From Bacillus sp. RAR_GA_16 (GTDB taxonomy: Bacteria; Bacillota; Bacilli; Bacillales; Guptibacillaceae): a stretch of 64,000 bases of DNA. Each line of letters begins with the position of its first letter. Positions within the stretch are counted from its first letter, which is position 1. Location of the stretch: positions 1-64,000 of the forward strand of contig NZ_JAIUKZ010000011.1 in assembly GCF_020165985.1 (NCBI RefSeq), read 5' to 3'. The notes beneath the pieces were generated by a model, which made no database searches, was not told the origin of the DNA, and saw nothing but the letters and a program-made list of their open reading frames with translations. Both the position numbers and the translations under genes were made by a program. Below, piece by piece: positions 34,274 through 42,854 of this stretch.

Positions 34274-34627
34274 TTAACAGGAAATGACTTCCTGCGACTC
34301 ATTTCGAAGTTCATTTAGCTGTGCTGTAAGTTCCATGAACCATTCTTTGTCTTTTGTAATCAAGGCAACTTCAATAAGATTTAGCAAGAAGGATTCATCC
34401 TGCTCAAAATCAGGTTCTTCCAGCTGAGAAATACGATTCTGGAAAGTTTCAATTACTTTTCCAACAGTTTCTGGATTATCACATTCTAAAACGAATACTT
34501 TAATCGTCCCAAGATAATTATTAACAGATTCAACGTAGCCATGAATAAGTTCATCATGCACTGACTTTCCTTTTACCCAATCACCTTTTTGGTATTGTGT
34601 TTGTTGATGTAGTTGATTCATCATCAT
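34274..34627 (-). CDS. IDEAL-domain protein
   Basis: A 117-residue protein with a small beta-rich N-terminal part (KGDWVKGKSVHDELIHGYVESV) and a C-terminal IDEAL domain, LLNLIEVALITKDKEWFMEL at residues 80-99. This short helical module is found in Bacillus proteins such as YpiB. Its role is not established. ATG 34627 follows AAGGAGGTAAA. The promoter upstream (TTGACA, 17 bp, TAAAAT) is overlapped by copy 3 of the shared 19-bp motif. Confidence 0.78.
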   Translation of the reverse strand: MMMNQLHQQTQYQKGDWVKGKSVHDELIHGYVESVNNYLGTIKVFVLECDNPETVGKVIETFQNRISQLEEPDFEQDESFLLNLIEVALITKDKEWFMELTAQLNELRNESQEVISC

Positions 34628-34680
34628 TTTACCTCCTTATTTGGAAGACTAGTTTGTGTTCCAACTGAGTCAAGGTATAG

Positions 34681-34706
34681 TGTAATTTTAAATATTACAG
34701 TTCATT
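34681..34706 (-). promoter_or_regulatory. Promoter overlapped by shared 19-bp motif, copy 3 (IDEAL gene)
   Basis: On the minus strand, -35 TTGACA at about 34706, a 17-bp spacer and -10 TAAAAT. The perfect inverted repeat TGTAA-N9-TTACA (34681-34699) spans the downstream part of the spacer and the -10, an arrangement that suits a repressor. Confidence 0.6.
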
Positions 34707-34709
34707 TTG

Positions 34710-35714
34710 TCAAGAGACACTCTCATTTAAATGAAATGCTTCTGCAAGTAGTTGATATGACTTCAGTCGTGCTTGAAAATCATGTGTAATGGTATTAATG
34801 ATCACTTCATCCGTTTGGTATTGATCGGCTAATTCTTCTATTTGCTGTTTCACCTGAGTCGGATTACCTACGATCATTCTCTTTCTGTTTTCCCGAATCC
34901 GTTCTTTATCAAACACAGTATAAGGAAAGCGACGTGCTTCATCGGGTGAAGGAAATCCATCTCCTGATTTTCCTTGTTCAATTAATAAAATTGATAAATC
35001 CAAACTTGAAGCTAGATATTCCGCTTCTTCTTCTGTTTCGCCGCAGATAACAAAGATTGCCACGTTTGTTTTAGGCGTCTCGTTAAATTCAGATGGTACA
35101 AAACGAGAAAGGTATTTGTCAACCACATTTGTTCCACCATAGCCGTTAATGAAATGAGCAAATGTAAAGCCAAGTCCACGTTGGGCCGCCATCATCCCAC
35201 TCGCCCCACTTGAACCTAACAGCCACATTTCAGGTGTCGTACTTCCAAGTGGCGTTGCGCGTACGTTCATTCTCTCAGGGTCTTCCCCTTTTAAATAAGA
35301 GGCTAGCTCGTTAACCTGCTCTAAATAACGGTCCATCCCCATACTGTTACCCCCTGCTAGGGCCTTTGTAACATTCGGCATCCCCCCTGGAGCACGTCCA
35401 AGACCGATATCAATGCGGTTCGGGTTTAACGTCTCAAGCATACGGAAGTTTTCTGCAACTTTATAGGGACTATAATGCGGTAACAATACTCCCCCAGAAC
35501 CGATTCGCATCCTCTCCGTATTCGCTGCCAGGTGAGAAATAAGGACTTCTGGACTAGATCCAGCAAGACTTTTCGTACTGTGGTGTTCTGATACCCAAAA
35601 ACGATGATAGCCTAGCTTTTCTGTTTCTTTTGCAAGTGTCGTTGTTTCTCTAAGTGCTTCAGTTGGCGTATTACCTCTTGAAACAGGTGATTGATCAAGT
35701 ACACTTAATTTCAT
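34710..35714 (-). CDS. LLM-class flavin-dependent oxidoreductase
   Basis: A 334-residue luciferase-like TIM-barrel protein: MKLSVLDQSPVSRG, YHRFWVSEHHSTKSLAGSSPEVLI, IGSGGVLLPHYSPYKVAE and IDIGLGRAPGG, typical of the MsnO8/YwcH group. It probably uses reduced flavin for oxygenation of an unknown substrate. Start ATG 35714 is set by AAAGGAGCG; an in-frame upstream start lacks an SD. Copy 4 of the shared motif lies 19 bp before the start. Confidence 0.9.
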   Translation of the reverse strand: MKLSVLDQSPVSRGNTPTEALRETTTLAKETEKLGYHRFWVSEHHSTKSLAGSSPEVLISHLAANTERMRIGSGGVLLPHYSPYKVAENFRMLETLNPNRIDIGLGRAPGGMPNVTKALAGGNSMGMDRYLEQVNELASYLKGEDPERMNVRATPLGSTTPEMWLLGSSGASGMMAAQRGLGFTFAHFINGYGGTNVVDKYLSRFVPSEFNETPKTNVAIFVICGETEEEAEYLASSLDLSILLIEQGKSGDGFPSPDEARRFPYTVFDKERIRENRKRMIVGNPTQVKQQIEELADQYQTDEVIINTITHDFQARLKSYQLLAEAFHLNESVS

Positions 35715-35732
35715 ATTTAGACGCTCCTTTAA

Positions 35733-35751
35733 TGTAAAGATAATCATTACA
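35733..35751. promoter_or_regulatory. Shared 19-bp motif, copy 4 (LLM gene)
   Basis: Perfect TGTAA-N9-TTACA inverted repeat, flanked on the minus strand by TTAAC as in the other copies. Confidence 0.5.
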
Positions 35752-35832
35752 GTTAATCTTATCAGAAGATTTTATGGAGACCAATTCATTTGCCTGTCTG
35801 CTATTAGTTGTTACCCTTTTTGCAAACAAAAA

Positions 35833-35870
35833 AACGGACTGTCACGCCCAATTGGTTACGCCAGTCCGTT
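35833..35870 (-). terminator. Intrinsic terminator after the DeoR-type gene
   Basis: Stem AACGGACTG / CAGTCCGTT around a 20-base loop, followed by TTTTTTG on the minus strand. Confidence 0.8.
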
Positions 35871-35914
35871 TCTTCCATCTAAATATAATGTATTTTAAGG
35901 TTGTTACAGAAAAA

Positions 35915-36676
35915 CTATTCTTCTGCAACAACAAGCTTAACCTGATGACTGCGAAGCATTGTCTGTATATTCTCCTCTGGAAGCTTGTCCGTAATAATCA
36001 AATCAATGTCTTCAAGTTGTGCAAATGTAAAAAATTCAGAACGATAAAATTTCGAATTGTCAGCAAGCGCGATCACATACTGAGATTGTTCAATCATCTT
36101 TCTTTTCACCATGCCGTCTTCTTCATGCGCAATCGTTAATCCCTTATCTGATATGCCAATGACACCAATAAACGCAATATCCGCATTATAAGAGCCTACT
36201 TTTTCTACAACGGCCGATCCATAAAGAAAGCGGTGGTCTTTCTCTAGTTTTCCACCAAGAAGATGAATATCAAGCTGGTTTCCATTCGATAGAATGTCCG
36301 CTTGGTGAATGGAATTTGTAATAACAGTTGCTTGCTTTTCCACAATAAATTCGGCACATGCTTGAACGGTCGTTGATGCATCAAGAATGACAACGTCTCC
36401 TGGATTGATATAATGTGATGCCATTTTTCCGATTCGCTGTTTTTCTTCGGAAACGACTTTCAGCCGATCGTGATAAGACTGGATTTCATGACGTAATTCG
36501 GGAAGTACAGCGCCGCCCCGGGTCCTCGTGACTGCTCCTTCTTCTTCAAGCTTCACTAAATCGCGTCTAGCTGTATCCCTCGATACGAGGAATAGTTCGC
36601 AAATGCGCTCTACTGAAATTCGTTCATATTGTTTCAAATAATCTAGAATGGCCAGCATTCTTTCTTCTTGATACAT
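35915..36676 (-). CDS. DeoR/GlpR family transcriptional regulator
   Basis: A 253-residue repressor: N-terminal HTH (YQEERMLAILDYLKQYERISVERICELFLVSRDTARRDL) and wing TRTRGGAV, then a sugar-phosphate isomerase-like sensor domain (GDVVILDASTTVQACAEFI, DIAFIGVIGIS, ALADNSKF). Family members bind phosphorylated sugars. No sugar operon is adjacent, so the target genes lie elsewhere or are not recognisable. It is divergent from purU. Confidence 0.92.
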   Translation of the reverse strand: MYQEERMLAILDYLKQYERISVERICELFLVSRDTARRDLVKLEEEGAVTRTRGGAVLPELRHEIQSYHDRLKVVSEEKQRIGKMASHYINPGDVVILDASTTVQACAEFIVEKQATVITNSIHQADILSNGNQLDIHLLGGKLEKDHRFLYGSAVVEKVGSYNADIAFIGVIGISDKGLTIAHEEDGMVKRKMIEQSQYVIALADNSKFYRSEFFTFAQLEDIDLIITDKLPEENIQTMLRSHQVKLVVAEE

Positions 36677-36892
36677 CGTTGCACCTCATTTCCAACCACT
36701 TACATTATAAGTTTTCATAAGTACATAATCAATAGTAAATAAGTATTAATAATTATATTTAATTAAAGATAAGTAATCGTAAGTAAAAAGTCCTTATTTC
36801 TTTACTGGATTCTCTTGCAGAAAAATCCTTTTGCGCTTCACATCGAAATAATGTATTATTTTAAATATTTACAAGATAACAGGAGGCAAATG

Positions 36893-37759
36893 ATGAAAGA
36901 TAACTTAGAAAAAGGGATTTTATTAATTTCCTGTCCGGATAAAGAAGGAATCGTTTCAGCAGTTTCAACTTTTTTATTTTCAAACGGGGCTAACATTATT
37001 CATTCTGATCAGCACTCTACGGATCCTGTTCAGGGCCATTTTTTTATGCGGATTGAATTTAGTCATCCTCACCTGAATCATCAACTACCAGCGTTAACAG
37101 AAGCGTTTGAAGAAACCGCAAAACCATTTGAGATGGAATGGTCCATCACTGTTTCCTCCAAAAAACCTCGCCTCGCTATCTTTGCGACAAAAGAAGATCA
37201 TTGTTTACAGGAGTTACTATGGAGATGGCAATTAGGAGAGCTACATGCAGAAATTGCGATGGTTATTAGTAATCACCTCGACTTTAAAGAGCTAACGGAG
37301 AACGCTGGTATTCCTTTCTACCACGTTCCAATTACAAAAGAGTCTAAACTAGAAGCAACCTCCGAGCATCTTCGCCTCCTCAAGGAGCACGAGGTGGATA
37401 CGGTTATTCTCGCCAGGTATATGCAAATCATTCCTGAAAAGCTGATTCACCTTTATCACAACGAAATCATTAATATTCATCACTCTTTCCTACCAGCCTT
37501 TATCGGAGGGAACCCTTATCAACAAGCGTTTGATCGAGGTGTCAAGCTGATTGGCGCAACGGCGCATTACGTAAATGCTAAGCTCGATGAAGGACCAATT
37601 ATTGAACAAGACATTACGCGGATCACTCATCGCTATAATGTGACGGACTTAAAAAGACATGGGAAAGATATTGAACGCATTGTGCTCTACCGGGCTGTGA
37701 AGTGGCACCTTGAAAAGCGCGTGATCGTTCACGGAAATAAAACAATTGTTTTTCAATAA
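36893..37759 (+). CDS. purU: Formyltetrahydrofolate deformylase
   Basis: A 288-residue protein with an N-terminal ACT domain (GILLISCPDKEGIVSAVSTFLFSNGANII) and a C-terminal formyltransferase-like catalytic domain with INIHHSFLPAF, GATAHYV and DEGPIIEQDI. It hydrolyses 10-formyl-THF to formate and THF, balancing one-carbon pools. I start at the second of two ATGs (36893), 6 bases after AGGAGG. The upstream 200 bases are very AT-rich with no recognised regulatory element. Confidence 0.95.
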   Translation: MKDNLEKGILLISCPDKEGIVSAVSTFLFSNGANIIHSDQHSTDPVQGHFFMRIEFSHPHLNHQLPALTEAFEETAKPFEMEWSITVSSKKPRLAIFATKEDHCLQELLWRWQLGELHAEIAMVISNHLDFKELTENAGIPFYHVPITKESKLEATSEHLRLLKEHEVDTVILARYMQIIPEKLIHLYHNEIINIHHSFLPAFIGGNPYQQAFDRGVKLIGATAHYVNAKLDEGPIIEQDITRITHRYNVTDLKRHGKDIERIVLYRAVKWHLEKRVIVHGNKTIVFQ

Positions 37760-37773
37760 TCGTTAATAAGAAA

Positions 37774-37796
37774 AAAGCACCCCATTCGGGTGCTTT
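37774..37796 (+). terminator. Intrinsic terminator after purU
   Basis: Perfect stem AAAGCACCC / GGGTGCTTT with a 5-base loop. Confidence 0.85.
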
Positions 37797-37803
37797 GCTT
37801 ATT

Positions 37804-37890
37804 TTAGTAAGCCCATACTGCGCCAACGATAATCAATAGAATGAACAATACAACGATTAGCGCGAAGCCTTGACCATAACCGTAACTCAT
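37804..37890 (-). CDS. YjcZ-family mini-protein, 28 residues
   Basis: MSYGYGQGFALIVVLFILLI leads into a single transmembrane helix and ends VGAVWAY. The Gly/Tyr-rich start plus FALIVVLFILLIIVGA is the YjcZ sporulation-protein pattern. SD GGGAGGG precedes the ATG at 37890. Its helix region is nearly identical in DNA to that of the next gene (37823-37871 versus 38020-38067), showing recent duplication. Confidence 0.85.
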   Translation of the reverse strand: MSYGYGQGFALIVVLFILLIIVGAVWAY

Positions 37891-37928
37891 GCGTATCCCT
37901 CCCTTCATGCTAACGTAACAAGAAAGGT

Positions 37929-38111
37929 TTAGTAGCCATATCCGCCGTAACCGCCGTAGCCACCTTTTCCGTATCCACCACATTGACCGCCGTAATTAGC
38001 TCCGCCAACTGCAGCAGCTCCAACGATAATCAATAGAATGAACAATACAACGATTAACGCAAAGCCTTTACCGTAGCCTCCGCCACGTACATGCTCTTTT
38101 CCACCACTCAT
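37929..38111 (-). CDS. YjcZ-family protein with Gly/Tyr-rich tail, 60 residues
   Basis: MSGGKEHVRGGGYGKGFALI continues into the same VVLFILLIIVGA membrane helix as the neighbour, then a Gly/Tyr-rich tail with one Cys (GGQCGGYGKGGYGGYGGYGY). YjcZ-type proteins are associated with sporulation in Bacillus. Start ATG 38111 is preceded by AAAGGGGG; the in-frame ATG at 38147 has no such support. Confidence 0.85.
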   Translation of the reverse strand: MSGGKEHVRGGGYGKGFALIVVLFILLIIVGAAAVGGANYGGQCGGYGKGGYGGYGGYGY

Positions 38112-38225
38112 ATTAGAAAACCCCCTTTCCTGGAAGGTTACTAACACTATATGTTGTAAAGGAAAAGAAGGATTAGGCTAGTGTCCATAGTTCGTAGAAA
38201 TATCATTTCAACATAATTGTCACCG

Positions 38226-38303
38226 TTAAATAATACCTGCTACAGCTAATAAAATAATCACAAGAAGAATGAAAAGGATAAGAAATAAAATCAATTCATC
38301 CAT
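38226..38303 (-). CDS. Single-helix mini-protein, 25 residues
   Basis: ATG 38303 follows a GGGGGG ribosome-binding site and encodes MDELILFLILFILLVIILLA plus VAGII, a single hydrophobic helix with an acidic start. Position beside two YjcZ genes on the same strand and the FILLVII pattern suggest a divergent member of the same family. It is short, so there is some risk of a chance ORF. Confidence 0.6.
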   Translation of the reverse strand: MDELILFLILFILLVIILLAVAGII

Positions 38304-38383
38304 TGAGAACCCCCCGCAATCGGTCTTCGATTAGTTTATGTAACGTTGGGCACACAAGTGAATGAAACCTCGCTAACAAAAAA

Positions 38384-38407
38384 AGCCTCTTCGTCTAAGA
38401 AGAGGCT
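38384..38407 (-). terminator. Intrinsic terminator after the FMN reductase gene
   Basis: Stem AGCCTCTTC / GAAGAGGCT with seven T on the minus strand. Confidence 0.88.
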
Positions 38408-38412
38408 GCTAA

Positions 38413-39030
38413 TTATTCCACTGTATTCCCTTTAGCTGGGATCGGGTTTTCGTTAAACATACGTGCAAAATGGATTAAGTTATAGGCCATCGTTTTCGCG
38501 TGACCTGTTGAAAAGTCATTTTTCTGTCCATTCGCTTCAATGTAGGAATCGCCTGGTCCAGCTTCCCCTACCCAATAAGTATCCACATTTGGCGGAACGG
38601 TAATACCAATATGAGAAAAACCGTAAAGGATAGAAGCTGCTGCATGTTTCGCTCCATCTTCATTACCTGTAATCACAACACCGCCAACCTTATTATAATA
38701 CAGGGACTGTCCTTGCTCGTTTGTTAAGCTACTTCCTCCATATAAGCGTTCCATCGCAAGCGTTGCAATGCTACTTTTTTCCCCTAGCCATAATGGTGTG
38801 CCTAACACCACAATATCAGCGGCTTTCACCTTTTCGAAGATAACTGGCCATTCGTCCCCTTGTCCTTCATCTTCTGAAATGCCATAAGCAATCTGATAAT
38901 CCGCTAACCGAATACGTTCAGATTCAACACCTTCTTTTTGAAAAATGGCTTCTGCTTCTTTGTAAAGCGCATCTGTATTTGACGTGGTTTCACTCGTTTT
39001 GAGCGAGCAATTTAAAAACAATGCTTTCAT
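38413..39030 (-). CDS. NADPH-dependent FMN reductase-like flavodoxin-fold protein
   Basis: A 205-residue flavodoxin-fold protein: KALFLNCSLKTSETTSNTDALYKEA binds the FMN phosphate, and VVLGTPLWLGEKSSIATLAMERLYG and VVITGNEDGAKHAAASILYGFSHIG are typical of the WrbA/FMN-reductase superfamily. Likely a quinone or flavin reductase; electron acceptor unknown. Monocistronic. Confidence 0.88.
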   Translation of the reverse strand: MKALFLNCSLKTSETTSNTDALYKEAEAIFQKEGVESERIRLADYQIAYGISEDEGQGDEWPVIFEKVKAADIVVLGTPLWLGEKSSIATLAMERLYGGSSLTNEQGQSLYYNKVGGVVITGNEDGAKHAAASILYGFSHIGITVPPNVDTYWVGEAGPGDSYIEANGQKNDFSTGHAKTMAYNLIHFARMFNENPIPAKGNTVE

Positions 39031-39126
39031 TTGTGGAACTCCTCTCTATACTTTGGTACTTCCTACCATCTTTTTACCTCTTTCTCCATCATTTAAACAA
39101 CTCGTTATGCTTAGTCCTTTAAATAA

Positions 39127-39157
39127 AAAAACACTTGAATCGCCCTTCAAGTGTTTT
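39127..39157 (-). terminator. Intrinsic terminator after the EthD gene
   Basis: Stem AAACACTTGAA / TTCAAGTGTTT with a short loop, followed by T-rich sequence on the minus strand. Confidence 0.85.
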
Positions 39158-39166
39158 CCTTCTTCA

Positions 39167-39469
39167 TTATTCTGTTATTAGCAGAAGTGGTGGTTCGTTA
39201 AGGAATTTCATCATGTTTTGTCCATCTTCTGACACTTTTGCCCACGCTGGAGACTGCATCGCATCTTCCAATTGCTCCTTGGATTCAAATGCAATGGTTG
39301 CTGTTAAGAAATATTTCTTGTCCGTATTCATTGCTGCTGTTACGTAATTTACTTCAGCGTGAGTGACATTTGGAACATCTTTAACAAGCGCCATATGATT
39401 GTTCTCATAATAATTCTTAAATTCTTCTACCTGTTTCGGTTCCTGATAGAGGACAACAATTTTAGCCAA
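39167..39469 (-). CDS. EthD family protein
   Basis: A 100-residue dimeric alpha-beta-barrel protein with KIVVLYQEPKQVEEFKNYYENNHMALVKDVPNV, the EthD opening with the conserved His that follows the first strand. EthD proteins accompany oxygenases or act as small decomposing enzymes; most have unknown substrates. It has its own terminator. Confidence 0.85.
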   Translation of the reverse strand: MAKIVVLYQEPKQVEEFKNYYENNHMALVKDVPNVTHAEVNYVTAAMNTDKKYFLTATIAFESKEQLEDAMQSPAWAKVSEDGQNMMKFLNEPPLLLITE

Positions 39470-39541
39470 GGTTCATCGCTCCAATTCGTTTTATTTCTTC
39501 TACCATAAGCCAAGTTCGTCTAATTAGAAAGTGATATGCAT

Positions 39542-40243
39542 TCAGCTATGGCCCTTCGATTCTCTTTTCTTTTTATGATCGGACCTTACTTTTCCTATAA
39601 TCACGAACAAAGCAATAAGGACACTTATCCAAATAAAACGTTGTTGATAGTTATCCAAATTGGCAATATCATGCCCGACAATTGTATACAGGAACGTTCC
39701 TGGAATTTGACCGAGAGCCGTTGCTATAAAAAAAGAGCGAAACGAGATTTGACTTAGTCCTGCAAGAAAGCTAATAAAATCAAAAGAAACAATCGGGATT
39801 AGCCTTGCAACAAAAATTAAAAAGAAACCGTTTTTGCCGCTGTATTGATTTGCATGATGGAGTAAGTGATTCTGTTTCGTAACTTTTTCAACAAACCTTG
39901 CCCCTAGAATCCTTGCGAGCCAGAACATGACAATGGCAGCTGCCATTCCTCCTGTCCAGCTGATGAGGAATCCAAATGGAATACCAAATGCAAGGCCATT
40001 TGCTGCCGTAATCACAAATGACGGGAGTGGCGCAAGTATTCCCTGAGCAATCATAAACGCAATGCTTATAATCGGTGCCCAGACACCTAAAGATCGAAAG
40101 GTATCAGCAAGGACATTTAGCGATTCAAGAGAAAGAATCGAGCGCATTTTCGCTAACCATGGTGGGTTAATGAAAAAGATAAGGATGATGACAAAGATCA
40201 CGGTTATTCCAATCCATAAGAATGGATTCACTGACTTTTTCAT
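39542..40243 (-). CDS. TVP38/TMEM64 (DedA superfamily) membrane protein
   Basis: A 233-residue protein with about six hydrophobic segments and the SNARE-associated/VTT motif region GLAFGIPFGFLISWTGGMAAAIVMFWLAR followed by FVARLIPIVSFDFISFLAGLS. Family members move or scramble lipids and affect membrane-potential tolerance. Start ATG 40243 follows AGAGGAG; the longer frame upstream lacks an SD. Confidence 0.9.
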   Translation of the reverse strand: MKKSVNPFLWIGITVIFVIILIFFINPPWLAKMRSILSLESLNVLADTFRSLGVWAPIISIAFMIAQGILAPLPSFVITAANGLAFGIPFGFLISWTGGMAAAIVMFWLARILGARFVEKVTKQNHLLHHANQYSGKNGFFLIFVARLIPIVSFDFISFLAGLSQISFRSFFIATALGQIPGTFLYTIVGHDIANLDNYQQRFIWISVLIALFVIIGKVRSDHKKKRESKGHS

Positions 40244-40406
40244 AATTAACTCCTCTTCTGAAAAAACTAGAGTATACCGATGCTCAGAATGGCATGCAGG
40301 CGTTCGCCACACATCCCATTTTTAAACCAACATTGCTTTGAAAATATTTTTGTTTTACCTTCCCCTAAAAGAGGAAAACTTCGATATAATAAGACAACTA
40401 TTACAT

Positions 40407-40444
40407 AGGAGGTGAACCCTTACAACTCTGTAAGGGCCTTATTG
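40407..40444 (+). promoter_or_regulatory. SD, 7-bp hairpin and TTG start of the CorC-like gene
   Basis: AGGAGG (40407-40412) lies 29 bases before the TTG that fits the protein family. Between them CCCTTAC (40417-40423) pairs perfectly with GTAAGGG (40430-40436). When folded, only 9 unpaired bases separate SD and TTG, an ideal distance. A TATAAT at 40385-40390 is a likely -10 nearby. Confidence 0.6.
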
Positions 40445-41728
40445 GAACTCATTAAAGTGATTGCAGTGATTTTGCTAATTGTATTAACTGCATTTTTCGT
40501 AGCTTCTGAATTTGCGATTGTTAAGATCAGAAGAACGCGAATTGATGCACTTGCTAGTGAAGGAAATAAGAAAGCGAAATCCGTTCAAAAAGTACTCGGT
40601 AATTTAGATGGCTACCTGTCGGCTTGTCAATTAGGTATTACGATTACTGCGCTAGCTCTAGGTTGGCTTGGGGAAGAGACAGTGGAACTACTCTTACATC
40701 CATTGTTTGAGCTCATGAATTTACCTGATTCCATAGCGACGCCTCTTACGATTGCGTTAGCATTTGCGATTATCACGTTTCTTCACGTTGTTCTTGGTGA
40801 ACTTGCGCCTAAAACGTTTGCGATTCAAAAAGCTGAAAGCATTAGTTTACTTCTTGCTGGTCCACTGATCTGGTTTTACCGAATTATGTACCCGTTTATA
40901 TGGGCATTAAATGGGTCGGCGCGCGGTGTCGTCAAATTATTTGGACTTAAATCAGCAAACGAGCACGAACAAGCCCACTCTGAAGATGAGCTTCGCCTTA
41001 TTTTATCAGAGAGCTACAAAAGTGGTGAAATCAATAAATCTGAAATGGAATTTGTAAATAACATCTTTGAATTTGATGAGCGTATGGCTCGAGAAATTAT
41101 GATTCCAAGAACCGAAATGACCTGTCTCTTTTTAGATAATACGACCGAAGAAAATCTTGAAATCATGAAAAACGGCAAGTATACACGCTACCCGGTGGCA
41201 GATGGAGATAAGGATAAAATCATTGGCGTTGTGAACATTAAAGAAATTTTAACCCAGTATAAATGGGGCGAAGAACTCGTTCTTAGAGATTACATCCATC
41301 CCATCAATCATGTGATTGAGACCGCTCATATTAAAACACTGTTGGCGAAAATGCAAAAAAGCCATAGCCACATCGCGATTGTTGTGGATGAGTACGGTGG
41401 GACAGCAGGACTCGTCACTGTAGAAGATATTCTAGAAGAAATCGTTGGTGAAATACAAGATGAATTTGATTTCGATGAAAAGCTGCCGATTCGTGAAGAA
41501 GGAAACGGACAAACCATTGTAGATGGAAAAGCGCTTATTAGTGATATCAATGAACTTCTTGGTACATCGATTGATCATACTGATGTCGACACAATTGGCG
41601 GTTGGATTCTTACTCATGACATTGAACCTGAACAGGGCACAACATTTACAGTCGATCACTACCAGTTTACCGTTCGTGAAGTAGAAGGACATCAGATTAA
41701 AGAGCTTGTCATTAAGGAAAACAAATAG
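40442..41728 (+). CDS. CNNM/CorC (HlyC) family transporter-like protein
   Basis: A 428-residue protein: an N-terminal DUF21 membrane domain ([52 protein letters not shown]), two CBS domains ([43 protein letters not shown]) and a C-terminal CorC/HlyC domain ending in [14 protein letters not shown] relatives act in magnesium efflux or homeostasis. The TTG at 40442 matches family N-termini; the GTG at 40412 would overlap the SD. Confidence 0.9.
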   Translation: MELIKVIAVILLIVLTAFFVASEFAIVKIRRTRIDALASEGNKKAKSVQKVLGNLDGYLSACQLGITITALALGWLGEETVELLLHPLFELMNLPDSIATPLTIALAFAIITFLHVVLGELAPKTFAIQKAESISLLLAGPLIWFYRIMYPFIWALNGSARGVVKLFGLKSANEHEQAHSEDELRLILSESYKSGEINKSEMEFVNNIFEFDERMAREIMIPRTEMTCLFLDNTTEENLEIMKNGKYTRYPVADGDKDKIIGVVNIKEILTQYKWGEELVLRDYIHPINHVIETAHIKTLLAKMQKSHSHIAIVVDEYGGTAGLVTVEDILEEIVGEIQDEFDFDEKLPIREEGNGQTIVDGKALISDINELLGTSIDHTDVDTIGGWILTHDIEPEQGTTFTVDHYQFTVREVEGHQIKELVIKENK

Positions 41729-41730
41729 AA

Positions 41731-41770
41731 AAAAGCTGTGGCATCGTATTAAACGATGGCACAGCTTTTT
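41731..41770. terminator. Bidirectional intrinsic terminator
   Basis: Long stem AAAAGCTGTG-CATCGT / ACGATG-CACAGCTTTT with one mismatch, between convergent genes. Confidence 0.88.
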
Positions 41771-41773
41771 CGT

Positions 41774-42553
41774 TTAAGATAGTAGGTCAATCCAAATTTT
41801 AATGGACGTTCCAAGAATAAGGGCAGCAAGCACCCATTGAAGAATTTTTGTGTTGATTTTCTTACCAGCGTTCGCCCCCAGAGGCGAAGCAATCAAGCTT
41901 GCGACAATCATAATAGCAGCTGGTAATAAAAGAACTTGACCTGTTGCCAATTTCCCAACTGTTGAACCAATAGATGAAATAAACGTAATGGCTAGAGAAG
42001 AAGCGATTGTCATTCTCGTTGGAATTTTTAACACAACTAGCATGATCGGCACGAGAAGAAATGCCCCCGCTGCACCAACAATCCCAGCACCAATCCCTAC
42101 AATAAAAGCAAGGGCTGCAGAAAGAAATTTATTGAATTTCACTTGATCAAGCGGAACATCATCAATGCCTTTCTTCGGTATAAACATCATAACAGCTGCG
42201 ATCGCTGCAAGAAGACCATATACAACGTTGATGCCCTGCTCCGACATAATCGTTGAGCCATATCCGCCGATAAAACTACCAATGAGAATACTAACTCCCA
42301 TATAAAGAATCAATTGTTTATTAAGGTAACCGCCTTTACGATAAGCCCAAACGCCACCAATGGTTGCGAAAAATACTTGCACCGCACTTATACCAGAAAC
42401 TTCATGGGCACTAAACGCTGCAAAGCCAAGTAGTGGTGGAATATAAAGTAACATTGGGTATTTAATAATGGAACCACCGATTCCAACCATTCCTGAAATA
42501 AAAGAACCAATAAATCCAATTGCAAAAATCGTGATAATAAAGCTGAAATCCAT
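41774..42553 (-). CDS. TauE/SafE family sulfite/sulfonate exporter (YrkJ-like)
   Basis: A 259-residue protein with eight membrane helices and the two internal TauE/SafE repeats ([21 protein letters not shown] and [19 protein letters not shown]). As last gene of the persulfide operon it probably exports sulfite or thiosulfate, like CstA-locus TauE of Staphylococcus and YrkJ of B. subtilis. ATG 42553 follows GGAAGGAG. Confidence 0.9.
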   Translation of the reverse strand: MDFSFIITIFAIGFIGSFISGMVGIGGSIIKYPMLLYIPPLLGFAAFSAHEVSGISAVQVFFATIGGVWAYRKGGYLNKQLILYMGVSILIGSFIGGYGSTIMSEQGINVVYGLLAAIAAVMMFIPKKGIDDVPLDQVKFNKFLSAALAFIVGIGAGIVGAAGAFLLVPIMLVVLKIPTRMTIASSLAITFISSIGSTVGKLATGQVLLLPAAIMIVASLIASPLGANAGKKINTKILQWVLAALILGTSIKIWIDLLS

Positions 42554-42610
42554 TGTATTCACTCCTTCCATTAAAAAAGAGGTACTGAAGCAGTACCTCC
42601 TATCTCATTA

Positions 42611-42838
42611 CTAAGCTTTCTTGATCCAGAAATAAAACACGCCATCTGTTTCTTCAGACTTCATCAGTTCATGACCGCCTGACTTCGCCCATGCAGCAAG
42701 GTCACTTTGTGCGCCTTTATCCGTTGCTTGCACTTCTAGTACTTCACCTGATTCCATATCTTTCATTGCTTTTTTCGTTTTTACGATTGGCATCGGGCAT
42801 GCTAGTCCTTTTGTGTCTAGTGTTTTTTGTGAATTCAT
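42611..42838 (-). CDS. TusA-family sulfur carrier protein (YrkI-like)
   Basis: A 75-residue TusA protein with the CPxP motif in LACPMPIVKTKKAM, the persulfide-carrying Cys and following Pro that define the family. Within this operon it likely passes persulfide between the rhodaneses and the MBL enzyme. ATG 42838 follows AAGGAGG. Confidence 0.92.
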   Translation of the reverse strand: MNSQKTLDTKGLACPMPIVKTKKAMKDMESGEVLEVQATDKGAQSDLAAWAKSGGHELMKSEETDGVFYFWIKKA

Positions 42839-42854
42839 TTGTAGTTCCTCCTTA

